64,000 nt of DNA from the NCBI RefSeq assembly GCF_900537175.1, contig NZ_LS999833.1, positions 2,522,261 through 2,586,260 of the forward strand, written 5' to 3'. This document shows positions 25,332-33,382 of the stretch, piece by piece. Under the pieces are notes generated by a model. The model did not search any database. It worked only from the letters and a program-made list of their open reading frames with translations, and was not told the origin of the DNA. The translations under genes were made by a program, and so were the position numbers. Source of the DNA: Lentilitoribacter sp. Alg239-R112. GTDB taxonomy: Bacteria > Pseudomonadota > Alphaproteobacteria > Rhizobiales > Rhizobiaceae. Positions within the stretch are counted from its first letter, which is position 1. Each line of letters starts with the position of its first letter.

Positions 25332-26851
25332 ACTAATAACTCACGCAACATATGTGCCAGGTCGTTTAGTTTATATGGTTTCCGTAAAAGGTTGATAGAG
25401 CGGATAGTTAACTCGTCGGCATGTACGAGGTCTTCTGCATAGCCCGAAGTCATCAAAATAGCTAAATCCGGAAATTTTTCCCCCACATATCCAGCTAGTT
25501 CATAGCCTGACACACCGCCGGGCATCACAAGGTCGGTAAATACGAGCCTAATGTCTCCTCGTTGTTCCAACAATTCAATGGCTTGTTTCCCATTATCAGC
25601 TGTCACTGTTCGATAATTTAGCGCTTCTAGCCGCTCCACTGTCAACCGTTGCACACGCAAATCATCTTCGACAACAAGTATCAGTTGACCATTACCATTT
25701 TGGATTTTCTCTTGCCTTTTGGCGATCTCTTTAAAGTAGCCCTGCTCACCTCTGGGAAGATAAATGTTGACCGTACTGCCTAAGCCAAGTTCGGAATAAA
25801 CAGTTACATGACCACCAGATTGCTTAGCGAAACCATGCACCATCGAAAGACCAAGCCCTGTTCCTTTACCTGGAACCTTTGTTGTAAAAAAAGGCTCGAA
25901 CACATGTTCAATCGTTTTGGCATCCATACCCTCACCAGTATCTGATACTGAAATACGTACATATTGCCCCTCCGCAATACCCGCTTCTTTGGCCAGATAC
26001 TTATCATCAATAATCGCGTTTGACGTCTCGATAAATAATTCGCCGCTAGACTTCATGGCATCTCGGGCATTAACAGCCAAATTGATCACAGCACTTTCAA
26101 ACTGTCCTGGATCAACTTTAACACTCCACAAATCTTCAGCCAATTTTGTTTTGAGCTCCAAATCGCTTCCGATTGTACGTGATAAGATACTCAACATAGA
26201 AGTGATATGACCATTTAAATCTGTTTGCTGGGGTTGCAACACGCTCTTTCGAGCAAATGTCAGTAATCGCATGATTAGGTCAGCACCGGACTCAGCAGCT
26301 ACTTGCGCTTCATTTATTAGCTTAAGTTGAGACTTGTCCTTCATTTGCATTTCGACAAGTTCCAAGTTTCCAATAATCACCGTTAGTAGATTATTGAAAT
26401 CATGAGCAATACCACCAGTTAACTGGCCAATCGCTTCCATTTTTTGAGATCGCGCCAGCGCTTCTTCTGACTGTTTTCGACGCGTAAGATCGTGAATAAT
26501 TCCCGTGAAAAAAACTTCGCCATCGACTTCATATTTGCTGACCGATAGATGCATCGGAAAAACCGAACCATCTTTTCGCTTTCCTTGAACGTCTCGCCCT
26601 ATCCCAATGATGCGATTTTCACCTGTCTGAAAATGAGCATCAATGTAATCCTGATGCTCTGATGCCCAATGTTCAGACATGAGGCACTTTATGTTCTGGC
26701 CAACCAGCTCCGTACCAGAGTACCCAAAAAGATTGTTTGACGCTTTATTGTTAGATTGAACGATCCCATCTGCATTAATGGTAATAATGGCATCGACCGC
26801 TGCCTCTAATAATACATCGAGTTTTGCGACTTTATGGGTTCTATCGGGCAT
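25328..26851 (-). CDS. FixL-like PAS hybrid histidine kinase (probable heme oxygen sensor)
   Basis: A 507-residue cytoplasmic kinase without membrane spans. Residues about 10-125 are one PAS domain closely matching FixL: GQNIKCLM, SEHQDYI, NRIIGIGRDVQGKRKDGSVFPMHLSV and FFTGIIHDLT. His66 aligns with the heme-ligating His200 of Bradyrhizobium FixL and Arg86 with Arg220, with the same 20-residue spacing. A HisKA domain with GGIAHDFNNLL, an ATPase domain (VINLAVNARDAM, DTGEGMD, GKGTGLGLSMV) and a C-terminal receiver (VVEDDLRVQ, LVFTDLVMPGG, LLRKPY) follow. Classic FixL lacks the receiver, so this is a hybrid version. It ends on overlapping stop codons with the OmpR-type regulator. Confidence 0.88.
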   Translation of the reverse strand: MPDRTHKVAKLDVLLEAAVDAIITINADGIVQSNNKASNNLFGYSGTELVGQNIKCLMSEHWASEHQDYIDAHFQTGENRIIGIGRDVQGKRKDGSVFPMHLSVSKYEVDGEVFFTGIIHDLTRRKQSEEALARSQKMEAIGQLTGGIAHDFNNLLTVIIGNLELVEMQMKDKSQLKLINEAQVAAESGADLIMRLLTFARKSVLQPQQTDLNGHITSMLSILSRTIGSDLELKTKLAEDLWSVKVDPGQFESAVINLAVNARDAMKSSGELFIETSNAIIDDKYLAKEAGIAEGQYVRISVSDTGEGMDAKTIEHVFEPFFTTKVPGKGTGLGLSMVHGFAKQSGGHVTVYSELGLGSTVNIYLPRGEQGYFKEIAKRQEKIQNGNGQLILVVEDDLRVQRLTVERLEALNYRTVTADNGKQAIELLEQRGDIRLVFTDLVMPGGVSGYELAGYVGEKFPDLAILMTSGYAEDLVHADELTIRSINLLRKPYKLNDLAHMLRELLV

Positions 26852-26875
26852 GAAAACTTATCTCGACTGGGATTA

Positions 26876-26890
26876 CCCACTTTAAGTGGG
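26876..26890. promoter_or_regulatory. palindrome between protease and kinase genes
   Basis: CCCACTTTAAGTGGG is a near-perfect inverted repeat in the 65-nt gap upstream of the kinase ATG, followed by GGTATATACCC, a second perfect palindrome partly overlapping it. This may be an operator for the kinase gene or a weak terminator after the protease gene. Confidence 0.45.
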
Positions 26891-26916
26891 TATATACCCG
26901 ATTGTCAAAACCAAAC

Positions 26917-28065
26917 TTAACTTTTAGATGTCAGTACACCAGCATGCAGATCATTTCTAATTGCCAAAAATGTCATCATGTCCGCTAACGAAACAACTCC
27001 TAAGAGCTTGCCATCTTCCTCAACCAACATTTTGCGTCGCCCACCCTCAACCATTTTCTTAAACAATTGCTCCATTGACACCAAGGGCGTGATGGTATTT
27101 TCTAAACTGGTTTTCTCAAACACATCCATAATCTTTGTGATTTGTCGGTTCTCTTCATCGATCGATTGTAGCATGTCTAAAGAAACAAACCCCATGAGGT
27201 GATTTCCCTCAAGAACAGGCACGAACGTAACATTCTTAGCTATAATAATATTGTCTATAACCGATTGAACGGATTGATCAATTTGCGCCGAATAGACCTT
27301 GCGCGACATAATCGAATTAACATTCTGCCCCTTGAGTGTGTTGGAAATAACCAGTTGTTGATAACTTCCCCTTGATGCATTTATGACAAAGAAGCCAATC
27401 AATATTTGCCAAAAGCCGCCCATAGTGTTCTGCGAGAACAGCGACAGCACGCCAAGAATGATAAGAAACCATCCAAATCCAGTTCCAAACATACTCGCGA
27501 TAGATGTAGCCCAAAGGAGATCTTTTTTAAAATACCAAAGCATTGCGCGCAAAATTCGTCCGCCGTCGAGTGGAAAGGCAGGCACTAAGTTAAAGCACGC
27601 TAGAACAAAATTTATCAAAGCCAGATAATTTAGTGCAGCGACAAGCGGTAAAGAACTTCCAAACTCAGTTAGCGCACCCGCGAGAGCATAAAACCCACCT
27701 GCGAGAACAAAACTCGCGATCGGTCCGGCTATAGCAATCCAGAACTCCGAAACAGGCGTACGAGGCTCTTCATCAAGTTGAGCAACACCTCCAAATATGA
27801 AAAGCGTAATACCCTCAATTTTTAGCCCATATCGACGAGCTACAATCGAATGCGATAGTTCATGCAAAACCAATGATGCGAAAAAACCAAGCATCGACAC
27901 TACGCTTAGAGCAAGATAATCATAGCGTGTATAACCCGGCAAAGTTTCAGGAAAATAGTTATCCGCTAAACTCCAGACAATAAGAGCGGCAATAAGAATC
28001 CAACTCGGATCAAGCCTAATTTTGAAACCTGAAATTTCAGTGAGTTCGAAAGCATTTTTAAACAT
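26917..28065 (-). CDS. M50 site-2 protease with CBS pair (SpoIVFB/Rip-like)
   Basis: An intramembrane zinc metalloprotease of 382 residues. HELSHSIVARRYG carries the HExxH zinc motif and NLVPAFPLDGGRILRA the second N-x2-P-x2-PLDGG motif, both in predicted membrane helices of a six-span core. The C-terminal part from about residue 245 (IMSRKVYSAQIDQSV, FVPVLEGNHLMGFVSL, MLVEEDGKLLGVVSLADM) is a CBS-domain pair, which in other proteins binds adenine nucleotides and could link activity to energy charge. The FNR/FixK box at 28123 places it in the low-oxygen set. Its substrate, perhaps an anti-sigma factor, is not encoded nearby. Confidence 0.9.
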   Translation of the reverse strand: MFKNAFELTEISGFKIRLDPSWILIAALIVWSLADNYFPETLPGYTRYDYLALSVVSMLGFFASLVLHELSHSIVARRYGLKIEGITLFIFGGVAQLDEEPRTPVSEFWIAIAGPIASFVLAGGFYALAGALTEFGSSLPLVAALNYLALINFVLACFNLVPAFPLDGGRILRAMLWYFKKDLLWATSIASMFGTGFGWFLIILGVLSLFSQNTMGGFWQILIGFFVINASRGSYQQLVISNTLKGQNVNSIMSRKVYSAQIDQSVQSVIDNIIIAKNVTFVPVLEGNHLMGFVSLDMLQSIDEENRQITKIMDVFEKTSLENTITPLVSMEQLFKKMVEGGRRKMLVEEDGKLLGVVSLADMMTFLAIRNDLHAGVLTSKS

Positions 28066-28122
28066 TCTGACAACCTCTCAGTTTGCCTAGAAATATGTAA
28101 TCATGCCTTACAAAAATAGGAT

Positions 28123-28136
28123 TTGATTTATCTCAA
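28123..28136 (-). promoter_or_regulatory. FNR/FixK-type box upstream of the site-2 protease
   Basis: TTGATTTATCTCAA matches TTGA-N6-TCAA. Its centre is 64 nt from the protease ATG, so class II activation would give a leader of about 23 nt. It also lies just after the HlyD-type gene stop. Confidence 0.68.
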
Positions 28137-28162
28137 ATTCCAAATCAATTCCCTCAGGAAAA

Positions 28163-29359
28163 TTATCGCATTGTAATTTGACTACCCTCAACCAACTTGT
28201 CGCTGGGGAAAAGAACAACTTTATCCCCCACTGCAAGTCCAGTTAACACCTCAGCAAATTCCTGATTGAGATGACCAATTTCAACGTCCTGTAATTTGAC
28301 AGTTCCACTGTCATCAACAAACACTACCCAAGTTCCACCTTGTCTAAAGAGCGAGGAAATAGGTACTTGTACTACGTCATCCTTTTGCCAAATCTTGAGG
28401 CTAACTAGAAGCTGATAACCATGACCAAGGTTTTCCGGAATATTATGCAGGTCAATGACAACATTCACCCGTTGCTCCTCAATACCCAGAGATGATGTTT
28501 TCGTAAAAGCAGCAGGATCAATGCGCCTCACTTGTCCTGCGAGCGGGATATCTCCTCCCCAATCCGTCATCACAACATCTGTAAGTTTATGAATTTTTGC
28601 CGCATCACTTGATAGTAGGTCAACGATAACTTCAAGATTTTTAGGATCACCAATTTCAGCAATCGTTTCACCAGCATTGATCACTCTTTCGCTATGATTT
28701 GCAACATTCAACACCACACCACTTACTGGAGCGACCACATTGATACAACATTGCTCATCTGAGTCTGAAGACAAATTTTCTTCTGGTTGCTTAAGGCGAA
28801 CAAGTAAACTTTTCAGCTCAGCTTCTCGCATCGAGATCGCCGCTTCAGCACTTATAACTTCTGCCTTCGCCAACTCAAGGGCATTCACTTTTCGTTCTAG
28901 TTCGCTAATTGACAAAACATTTTTGTTCGCAAGGCTCTCTGCTCGAGTGGCATCCGATTGAGCTTGGTTTAGCGTCGTTTTTGCAAGTTGCAAATTCGCG
29001 TTTGCCAAAACAACCGCCGCTCGCGATGCGTCAGCTTTCGATTGGATTTCATTTATCGTCCGGTCATCAAGAAACGGGGGATCCAGCGGATGTATAGATG
29101 CTATTATCGTATCATCCTTTTCTACATACTGCCCCTCATCTAGCTGGACCCGGCTAAGATGTCCGGCAATCGGTGCAGAAACGGTATAAATATTTCGAAC
29201 CCTTGTGCGGCCTTCCTCCAATAGGTCAACTTGCATCGGCCCAGAAACAACAGATACGAGATCGACGAGTACAGGTTTTTCTCGATATAATTCATATATG
29301 GCAAACAGGATTGTTGACCCAATTATAATCAACAATGAATATTTCATAAACTTACGCAT
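28163..29359 (-). CDS. HlyD/MacA-type membrane fusion protein
   Basis: The periplasmic adaptor of the ABC system encoded upstream. After a single N-terminal anchor (YSLLIIIGSTILFAIYELY) the 398-residue protein has the barrel-lipoyl half motif YTVSAPIAGHLSRVQLDEGQYVEKDDTI, a long alpha-hairpin with coiled-coil character (about residues 95-190), the second lipoyl half (CINVVAPVSGVVLNV) and a beta-barrel to the C terminus. ATG is preceded by AAGGGAG, four bases after the permease stop. No outer-membrane partner of TolC type is present in the window. Confidence 0.88.
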   Translation of the reverse strand: MRKFMKYSLLIIIGSTILFAIYELYREKPVLVDLVSVVSGPMQVDLLEEGRTRVRNIYTVSAPIAGHLSRVQLDEGQYVEKDDTIIASIHPLDPPFLDDRTINEIQSKADASRAAVVLANANLQLAKTTLNQAQSDATRAESLANKNVLSISELERKVNALELAKAEVISAEAAISMREAELKSLLVRLKQPEENLSSDSDEQCCINVVAPVSGVVLNVANHSERVINAGETIAEIGDPKNLEVIVDLLSSDAAKIHKLTDVVMTDWGGDIPLAGQVRRIDPAAFTKTSSLGIEEQRVNVVIDLHNIPENLGHGYQLLVSLKIWQKDDVVQVPISSLFRQGGTWVVFVDDSGTVKLQDVEIGHLNQEFAEVLTGLAVGDKVVLFPSDKLVEGSQITMR

Positions 29360-29363
29360 TGGG

Positions 29364-31730
29364 TTACTCCCTTGTTTTTAATACTCGTATGAGATCAAGA
29401 TTATCGATACGTCGACGAACAATGAGTGTGGAAAATACAGATGCGAGAAGAACAACTAAACTTGCATTTGCAAATGTTGCGGGTTTTATTACAAGCGGAA
29501 TTCGAAATAGATCTGTCTCAAATCCTTTAACCACCGACCATGCAAACCCCCATCCGAGAACCCACCCCAGCGGCAATGCAAGCAACACGATCAACGCTAT
29601 TTCGGTCAAAAGCACGCCAGAAACTTCACCTTTTGTAAAACCAAAAACGCGAAGACTTGCCAGCTCCCTAGCTCTCTCAGAAAGCTGAATGCGAGCTGAG
29701 TTATAAATAACACCAAAGGTGATAATAACAGCCAATCCGACATACACCGCTGTCATCGTTGTTATATTCTGCTCAACTGTATCCTGAAATTTTTGTCGCG
29801 ATATATCCTGTAGAGCCACGCCTGCAATTGCAGGTGTAGCCTTGATCAAACGATAAACCTCATCCAGTTTATGACTATCAAGTTGAACATGAACCCCACT
29901 AATTTTCTGTCCATCACGGATTATGCGATTAAGCGTATTGATATGTGTGTAGGCTGTTAAGCCGACATAGCTTTGCGCTTTCGCAACAATTGGAATAGAT
30001 ACAATACGGTTATCACGCCTGGTAAGATTGACCTGTACAGAATCGCCAACCTTAAGATTGAGTTTTGCTAAAACCCGTTCTGATAAGATTAGACCATTTT
30101 GCAATGGGGAAAGAGGTTTCTGCTCTTGATCCAAGATCCGCGATAGGTTTGCACCTTCAACCGTACCGACAATAATCAGTTGTTGTTCGACCAAACCATT
30201 TTTTAGTTTTACAGGTTCTGAACGAAATACTTCGCCATCAATGACACCTGGTATTTTTTTGACAAGTGAAATCGCACTTTTCGGTTGATCATGATTAAAT
30301 GTGATCGTCGCGTCTTGCCTTTCTGTCTGAAAGTAGATGATGTCGATCATCTCGTCGATTGAATCATATGAGAATAGGGATGTAATCAACAGGGCAACAG
30401 ACATAGATACACCAAGTATAGTCAGGCCCGATCGCACCGGCCATCTCAACAGGTGTCTTACTGCCATAACATTCAATCGAGTTAGAAGTTTAAACCTCAG
30501 TAGCCACTTCAGACCAATTGCGCGATACGCTGTTGGCGCCGGAGGACGCATTGCAACAGCAGGCGGAAGTTTTACAACAGAATAAATCGCCCTTGATGCA
30601 CCCAGCAAGGCTGCCCCAACCGACAAGCCGCCCGCGATTACATAGAGATCGATACTTCCCTCAAAAATGAGAAACGGAAACGAATAGAAACTCGCATAAA
30701 GGCGCGTCAAACCCCGCCCTGCCCACCAACCAAAACCGGACCCGATGATCAAACCAACCAAGGCAATAGCTATAACCAGTTTTGCATAATGCCAGGATAT
30801 TGCAAAATTAGAATATCCGAGTGCTTTTAGCAGGCCAATTTGCTCTCGTTCCAAAGCAAGTAATCGATTGAGGATCATATTGACTAAGAATGCTGCCACA
30901 AACAAAAAAATCGGTGGAATAACCCGCGCCATTCCTCGTAACTGATCCAGTTCGGCATCCAGAAAAGCATGCGAAATCTGGTCCTTGCGTCCATAGGCAG
31001 CAGCACCACCATAAGGTTTGAGTATGCCGTTAATATCTTGAATTATTTTCTTTTGTGCTGCATTGCGCGTTGTTTTAAAACTAACATCATTAAACGCGCC
31101 TTCCATGTCATAAATGCCAGATAACAAAGTTTCGGACATAAACAACACACCAAATCGCCTCTCATCAGGCACCATGTCGCCAGGGCCAATATTGTAGATA
31201 TATTCCGGTGACAAAACGATACCAACAATATTGAGGTTCCTTGCGTGCCCGTTTAAAACTACTTTCAACTTGTCACCAATCACAAAATCATGAGCACGCG
31301 CAAAAGTTTCAACGACAGCCACTTCATTGGAACCTGATGGCGCAGGCAGGCGTCCGTTTCTTACGTGCAATCGATTAACCAGAGGAAGCCGGTGATCGGG
31401 CAGTGAAACCACTATCCCCGATGCTGGTTCCTTCATGCCAATCACCTGCAATTGAACCGGTTTAACAATCCGTGTTTCAATATTGGTAACACCAGAAATT
31501 TCAGAAAGCTGCCTGACAACACGTTTTGGCGCGCGCGTTACCGTTGAAAATATTGAACCAAATCGATAGCGTTCATAAAATGCCGATTGCGTTTCAGCCA
31601 GTGAGCGATATGCGCCAACCGCTATGATAATTGTTGATACGCCGCACGCTAATACAAGAGAAATTGCCAGGGCCTGAACCCATAATTTTCGAAGGTCTCT
31701 GAAGAGTTTTACATCTAATACCGAAAACAT
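29364..31730 (-). CDS. FtsX/MacB-type ABC permease (two-module, 788 residues)
   Basis: A large permease with the 2 x (periplasmic domain plus FtsX) layout of LolC/YbjP-type transporters: N-terminal span (VQALAISLVLACGVSTIII), a large periplasmic domain to about residue 270, three spans, then a second set starting at GLTILGVSMSVALLITSL, another extracytoplasmic domain, and three C-terminal spans (YVGLAVIITFGVIYNSARIQLSERARELASLRVFGFTKGEV). The SERARELASLRVFG segment is the FtsX coupling motif. Its start overlaps the ATPase stop by one base (TAATG). Such systems extract lipids, lipoproteins or peptides from the inner membrane rather than importing. Confidence 0.88.
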   Translation of the reverse strand: MFSVLDVKLFRDLRKLWVQALAISLVLACGVSTIIIAVGAYRSLAETQSAFYERYRFGSIFSTVTRAPKRVVRQLSEISGVTNIETRIVKPVQLQVIGMKEPASGIVVSLPDHRLPLVNRLHVRNGRLPAPSGSNEVAVVETFARAHDFVIGDKLKVVLNGHARNLNIVGIVLSPEYIYNIGPGDMVPDERRFGVLFMSETLLSGIYDMEGAFNDVSFKTTRNAAQKKIIQDINGILKPYGGAAAYGRKDQISHAFLDAELDQLRGMARVIPPIFLFVAAFLVNMILNRLLALEREQIGLLKALGYSNFAISWHYAKLVIAIALVGLIIGSGFGWWAGRGLTRLYASFYSFPFLIFEGSIDLYVIAGGLSVGAALLGASRAIYSVVKLPPAVAMRPPAPTAYRAIGLKWLLRFKLLTRLNVMAVRHLLRWPVRSGLTILGVSMSVALLITSLFSYDSIDEMIDIIYFQTERQDATITFNHDQPKSAISLVKKIPGVIDGEVFRSEPVKLKNGLVEQQLIIVGTVEGANLSRILDQEQKPLSPLQNGLILSERVLAKLNLKVGDSVQVNLTRRDNRIVSIPIVAKAQSYVGLTAYTHINTLNRIIRDGQKISGVHVQLDSHKLDEVYRLIKATPAIAGVALQDISRQKFQDTVEQNITTMTAVYVGLAVIITFGVIYNSARIQLSERARELASLRVFGFTKGEVSGVLLTEIALIVLLALPLGWVLGWGFAWSVVKGFETDLFRIPLVIKPATFANASLVVLLASVFSTLIVRRRIDNLDLIRVLKTRE

Positions 31731-32446
31731 TACCAGATCACTTCCTCTGGCCTTATCCGGTTTTCGTTAACGTCCTCACGTTCAATTTTGCCATCTTTAA
31801 AAAACAGCACACGATGAGCAATTTTCTGGATACCGGCATTATGGGTGATAATGACGGTTGTTGTACCCAATTCTTCATTTACCCGTTGTAGTGCATTGAG
31901 CACAACAATCCCGGTTTTTGAATCTAACGCACCCGTTGGCTCATCGCATAGTAATACTTCTGGCCTTTTCGCAATCGCACGAGCAATAGCCACCCTTTGT
32001 TGCTCTCCTCCAGAAAGCTGGGCCGGAAAATGGCTCGCTCGGTCAGTCAGATCAACCATTGCCAATGCATCTTCTGCTCTCATCGGATTTTTGGAAACTT
32101 CTGTTACCAAGGCGACATTTTCCAACGCACTTAAACTTGGGATCAGATTATAGAATTGGAACACAAACCCAACATGATCGCGCCGATAGCGCGTCAACTG
32201 TCTCTCATTGCATTTACCAAGATCAAGGTCTTTAAATGTGACACCACCCTGACTAGGTTGATCTAACCCACCAAGAATATTCAAGAACGTCGATTTTCCA
32301 CTGCCAGAGGGTCCAAGCAATACCGACATTTCCCCTCGATAAAGGGTCATATCCACACCATCAAGAGCGCGCACTTCCACCTCACCACTTTCGTATATTT
32401 TAGTGAGGTTTTGCGTTGTAAATATTTGCGTTCTTGAGTCATCCAT
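31730..32446 (-). CDS. LolD/MacB-type ABC ATPase
   Basis: A 238-residue ATPase of the macrolide/lipoprotein export group. Walker [11 protein letters not shown], signature [15 protein letters not shown], Walker [13 protein letters not shown] and switch His in ITHNAG are all intact; the EPTGALDS segment is typical of LolD/FtsE-like proteins. It is the first gene of the three-gene operon ATPase-permease-HlyD. The box at 32506-32519 has class II distance to this ATG (leader about 25 nt); the second box at 32481-32494 lies between it and the gene and could modulate it. Confidence 0.92.
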   Translation of the reverse strand: MDDSRTQIFTTQNLTKIYESGEVEVRALDGVDMTLYRGEMSVLLGPSGSGKSTFLNILGGLDQPSQGGVTFKDLDLGKCNERQLTRYRRDHVGFVFQFYNLIPSLSALENVALVTEVSKNPMRAEDALAMVDLTDRASHFPAQLSGGEQQRVAIARAIAKRPEVLLCDEPTGALDSKTGIVVLNALQRVNEELGTTTVIITHNAGIQKIAHRVLFFKDGKIEREDVNENRIRPEEVIW

Positions 32447-32480
32447 TCAACACTAATAGCTCATCTCAAACTGCAAATTG

Positions 32481-32519
32481 TTGATCTAGCTCAATTCCGT
32501 CAGAATTGACCAAAATCAA
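32481..32519. promoter_or_regulatory. paired FNR/FixK-type boxes in a divergent promoter
   Basis: TTGATCTAGCTCAA (32481-32494, identical to the usp box) and TTGACCAAAATCAA (32506-32519), centres 25 nt apart. The right-hand box has class II distance to the DUF4389 gene (predicted start near 32554) and also to the ABC ATPase gene in the other direction. Confidence 0.72.
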
Positions 32520-32576
32520 TAGACGACGCTTTCCGGATGTAAACTTCCTCCATTATTTTTTGAACTGGAGATTGTT

Positions 32577-32867
32577 ATGGTGGAAGAAAACCAAACACTT
32601 GATGATGAAAATCACCTGATAAAGCGCACAATATGGATTCGAGGATTACTCGTTATTGTTTTTTTATTACTGTTCGGATTTGCAGAAACAATTCTATTCT
32701 TTTCCGCCGCCATCCAATTTATCTGGATGCTAATTAGAGGAAAAAGAAATGAACATATTGCTGAGTTTGGTACAGATTTAGGAAATTGGCTCGCTGCGGT
32801 TGCCCGTTTTCAATCAGGTGCGTCGGAAGAACTGCCGTTTCCATGGGAAAAATGGAAACAACACTAA
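32577..32867 (+). CDS. DUF4389 small membrane protein
   Basis: A 96-residue protein with two membrane-region segments (IRGLLVIVFLLLFGFAETILFFSAAIQFIWMLI) followed by RGKRNEHIAEFGTDLGNWLAAVARFQSG and an ending PFPWEKW. The G-K-x-N, F-G-x2-L and PFP-W pattern matches DUF4389, a family of unknown function. A CTGGAG ribosome site precedes the ATG. Its promoter carries paired FNR/FixK boxes and is shared with the ABC export operon, so a membrane role under oxygen limitation is likely, though not demonstrated. Confidence 0.82.
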   Translation: MVEENQTLDDENHLIKRTIWIRGLLVIVFLLLFGFAETILFFSAAIQFIWMLIRGKRNEHIAEFGTDLGNWLAAVARFQSGASEELPFPWEKWKQH

Positions 32868-32871
32868 TATT

Positions 32872-33180
32872 TTAGTGTAGATTCGATTTTCTACGGCCAA
32901 TTGTGACCACCCAGCTTATCTTCTTGGGTGATCCGGATAGATCAAACTCTTCTTCCAATGAACTGATTTCAGAATGATGTCCACAATCAAGGCGAAATGA
33001 TAAACTACCTTGCGCAACATACGATAGTTTAAGTAACTTGACATCATGCCTGACAAAAATCTGCATGCATTTAGCAAGTTCATTCCATGTATTTTCAGCC
33101 CGAACAGTTACATCGAGCGTCAGGACATGATCGGAAAACACGGATGAAAGTTCTTCATATCTATTTGCATTTGCGAGCAT
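32872..33180 (-). CDS. small protein, possibly ACT-like domain
   Basis: A 102-residue soluble protein not confidently assigned. The pattern LTLDVTVRAENTWNELAKCMQIFVRHDVKLLKLSYVAQGSLSFRLDC resembles the beta-alpha-beta start of ACT domains (hydrophobic strand, then a helix, then a strand describing a second ligand edge), and the remainder (ISSLEEEFDLSGSPKKISWVVTIG) could complete the fold. ACT domains bind amino acids; if the fold is right, a sensor or regulatory subunit is possible. AGGAGATC lies just before the ATG. It is convergent with the DUF4389 gene, four bases apart, and no box is visible upstream. Confidence 0.5.
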   Translation of the reverse strand: MLANANRYEELSSVFSDHVLTLDVTVRAENTWNELAKCMQIFVRHDVKLLKLSYVAQGSLSFRLDCGHHSEISSLEEEFDLSGSPKKISWVVTIGRRKSNLH

Positions 33181-33382
33181 TCTGATCTCCTGTCATTCCA
33201 AATATCCGGACGATCGAAGGACGCTCATCCGCTTTAGCTGCATTTGTTGAGCGCCCGCAATCTGTCGATCAAATCGGCGCCATTTATGAAAGCAACCTAA
33301 TCAAAATTGAGTATCCATGTCAAGAAAATTCCTTGATAACGGATTAAATCCAATATATTGTATTTTGAAACTGGAGTACATC

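Noticed and set aside
33281..33325. TTGA...TCAA pair upstream of kbl
   Set aside because: The half-sites at 33308 and 33320 are 9 nt apart instead of 6, so it is not an FNR/FixK box.
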